Source: Patescibacteria group bacterium (GTDB lineage Bacteria; Patescibacteriota; Patescibacteriia; Patescibacteriales; GWC2-42-12). Taken from it: a stretch of 5,580 bases of DNA. The stretch spans positions 1-5,580 of the forward strand of contig JAHJAP010000055.1 of NCBI GenBank assembly GCA_018813805.1. The letters run 5' to 3'. The notes beneath the pieces were generated by a model. The model did not search any database. It worked only from the letters and a program-made list of their open reading frames with translations, and was not told the origin of the DNA. The translations under genes were made by a program, and so were the position numbers. This document shows, piece after piece, positions 5,398 through 5,580 of this stretch (positions are counted from its first letter, which is position 1; each line of letters starts with the position of its first letter).

Positions 5398-5415
5398 GGG
5401 TCTGTCGCCGAATAC
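5398..5415 (+). repeat. Palindromic repeat, copy 4 (single arm)
   Basis: Only the 18-bp left arm GGGTCTGTCGCCGAATAC is preserved; the next bases (TCTTTCGAATAG) do not complete the palindrome. It lies 11 nt upstream of the start codon of the deoxyribosyltransferase-like gene, in the same position and orientation as copies 1 and 3, and shares the preceding AT. Confidence 0.82.
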
Positions 5416-5441
5416 TCTTTCGAATAGAAAATTTCAAATTT

Positions 5442-5481
5442 TTAGGATATCAACCTCTAATTAAGTTGGTTGATATCCTAA
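5442..5481. repeat. 14-bp perfect inverted repeat upstream of the deoxyribosyltransferase-like gene
   Basis: TTAGGATATCAACC (5442-5455) and GGTTGATATCCTAA (5468-5481) are perfect reverse complements around a 12-nt centre. No U-tract follows on either strand, so a terminator is unlikely. It may be an operator, or the ends of a decayed mobile repeat. The distal arm lies within the end of the small reading frame at 5461-5562. Confidence 0.75.
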
Positions 5482-5562
5482 GGTTGCTCCTAATTTTTCT
5501 ACTGTTTGATTTCCATTATCCCATTTTATCGCTCTTTTTAAATAACTTTGGAAATAATCCAT
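5461..5562 (-). CDS. Possible 33-residue ORF or gene remnant, unknown function
   Basis: A short reading frame runs from ATG 5562 to TAA 5461. It begins MDYFQSYLKRAIKWDNGNQT and ends VEKLGATLGYQPT. The amino-acid mix (amphipathic, charged, with W and Y) looks more like real coding sequence than random AT-rich DNA. It is preceded closely by an in-frame TAG (5568-5566), so it could be a tiny gene or the tail of a gene broken by a mutation near the window edge. TATACT (5573-5568) lies 5 nt before the ATG, which would suit a leaderless message, but the -35 region is outside the window. I do not recognise the protein. Confidence 0.3.
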   Translation of the reverse strand: MDYFQSYLKRAIKWDNGNQTVEKLGATLGYQPT

Positions 5563-5580
5563 AGGCTAGTATAACTTGAT

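Noticed and set aside
658..5415. The four similar repeats as a CRISPR array
   Set aside because: The copies are separated by hundreds to thousands of bases, vary in length and orientation, and contain genes between them; there are no regular spacers or Cas genes.

Overview
The window reads like a stretch of an AT-rich bacterial genome, most likely from the Candidate Phyla Radiation (Patescibacteria, Parcubacteria-like). This rests on the very AT-rich coding style, compact proteins, the pairing of a short cytoplasmic GH1 glycosidase with an EamA transporter and an O-antigen ligase-like protein, and my memory of similar proteins in such genomes. No taxonomic marker other than a tRNA is present. 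The standard code fits all genes. Every gene I can support, including the tRNA, is on the minus strand, so transcription runs from high to low coordinates.

Layout from the right end, in transcription order. At 5461-5562 there is a possible 33-residue ORF or gene remnant, followed by a 14-bp perfect inverted repeat (5442-5481). A nucleoside 2-deoxyribosyltransferase-like protein follows (4958-5386). Then comes a tight three-gene operon: GH1 beta-glycosidase (3504-4730), EamA/DMT transporter (2526-3491) and O-antigen ligase/polymerase-like membrane protein (1068-2522), with gaps of 12 and 3 nt. Behind it lies tRNA-Ser(CGA) with encoded CCA (953-1042), then a strong hairpin terminator (780-811). 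The left end holds a promoter, an operator-like palindrome and a type IV toxin-antitoxin pair: an AbiEi-like antitoxin (73-648) and the first 27 codons of an overlapping AbiEii-like nucleotidyltransferase toxin (1-83), cut by the window edge.

The most striking structure is a family of 37-bp palindromes (arm GGGTCTGTCGCCGAATAC) present in four copies: complete at 658-694, slightly diverged at 1064-1100, and truncated at 4739-4765 and 5398-5415. Three lie 8-11 nt upstream of a start codon. The fourth overlaps the 3' end of the O-ligase gene and supplies its last ten residues and its stop codon. Each copy has a polar end (ATGGG) that points towards the adjacent protein-coding gene. The AT-rich glycan operon is therefore bracketed by two copies in inverted orientation, while its flanks (AbiE, tRNA, deoxyribosyltransferase-like gene) are visibly richer in GC.

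Working picture (inference): the GH1/EamA/O-ligase operon probably acts on cell-surface or lipid-linked glycans. The AbiE pair is a phage-defence or maintenance module downstream of a tRNA 3' end. The palindromes look like REP/MITE-type mobile repeats that have landed at gene boundaries and may affect expression through RNA structure. I see known protein families in an unusual repeat-marked arrangement; I do not see clear evidence for a wholly new protein system.
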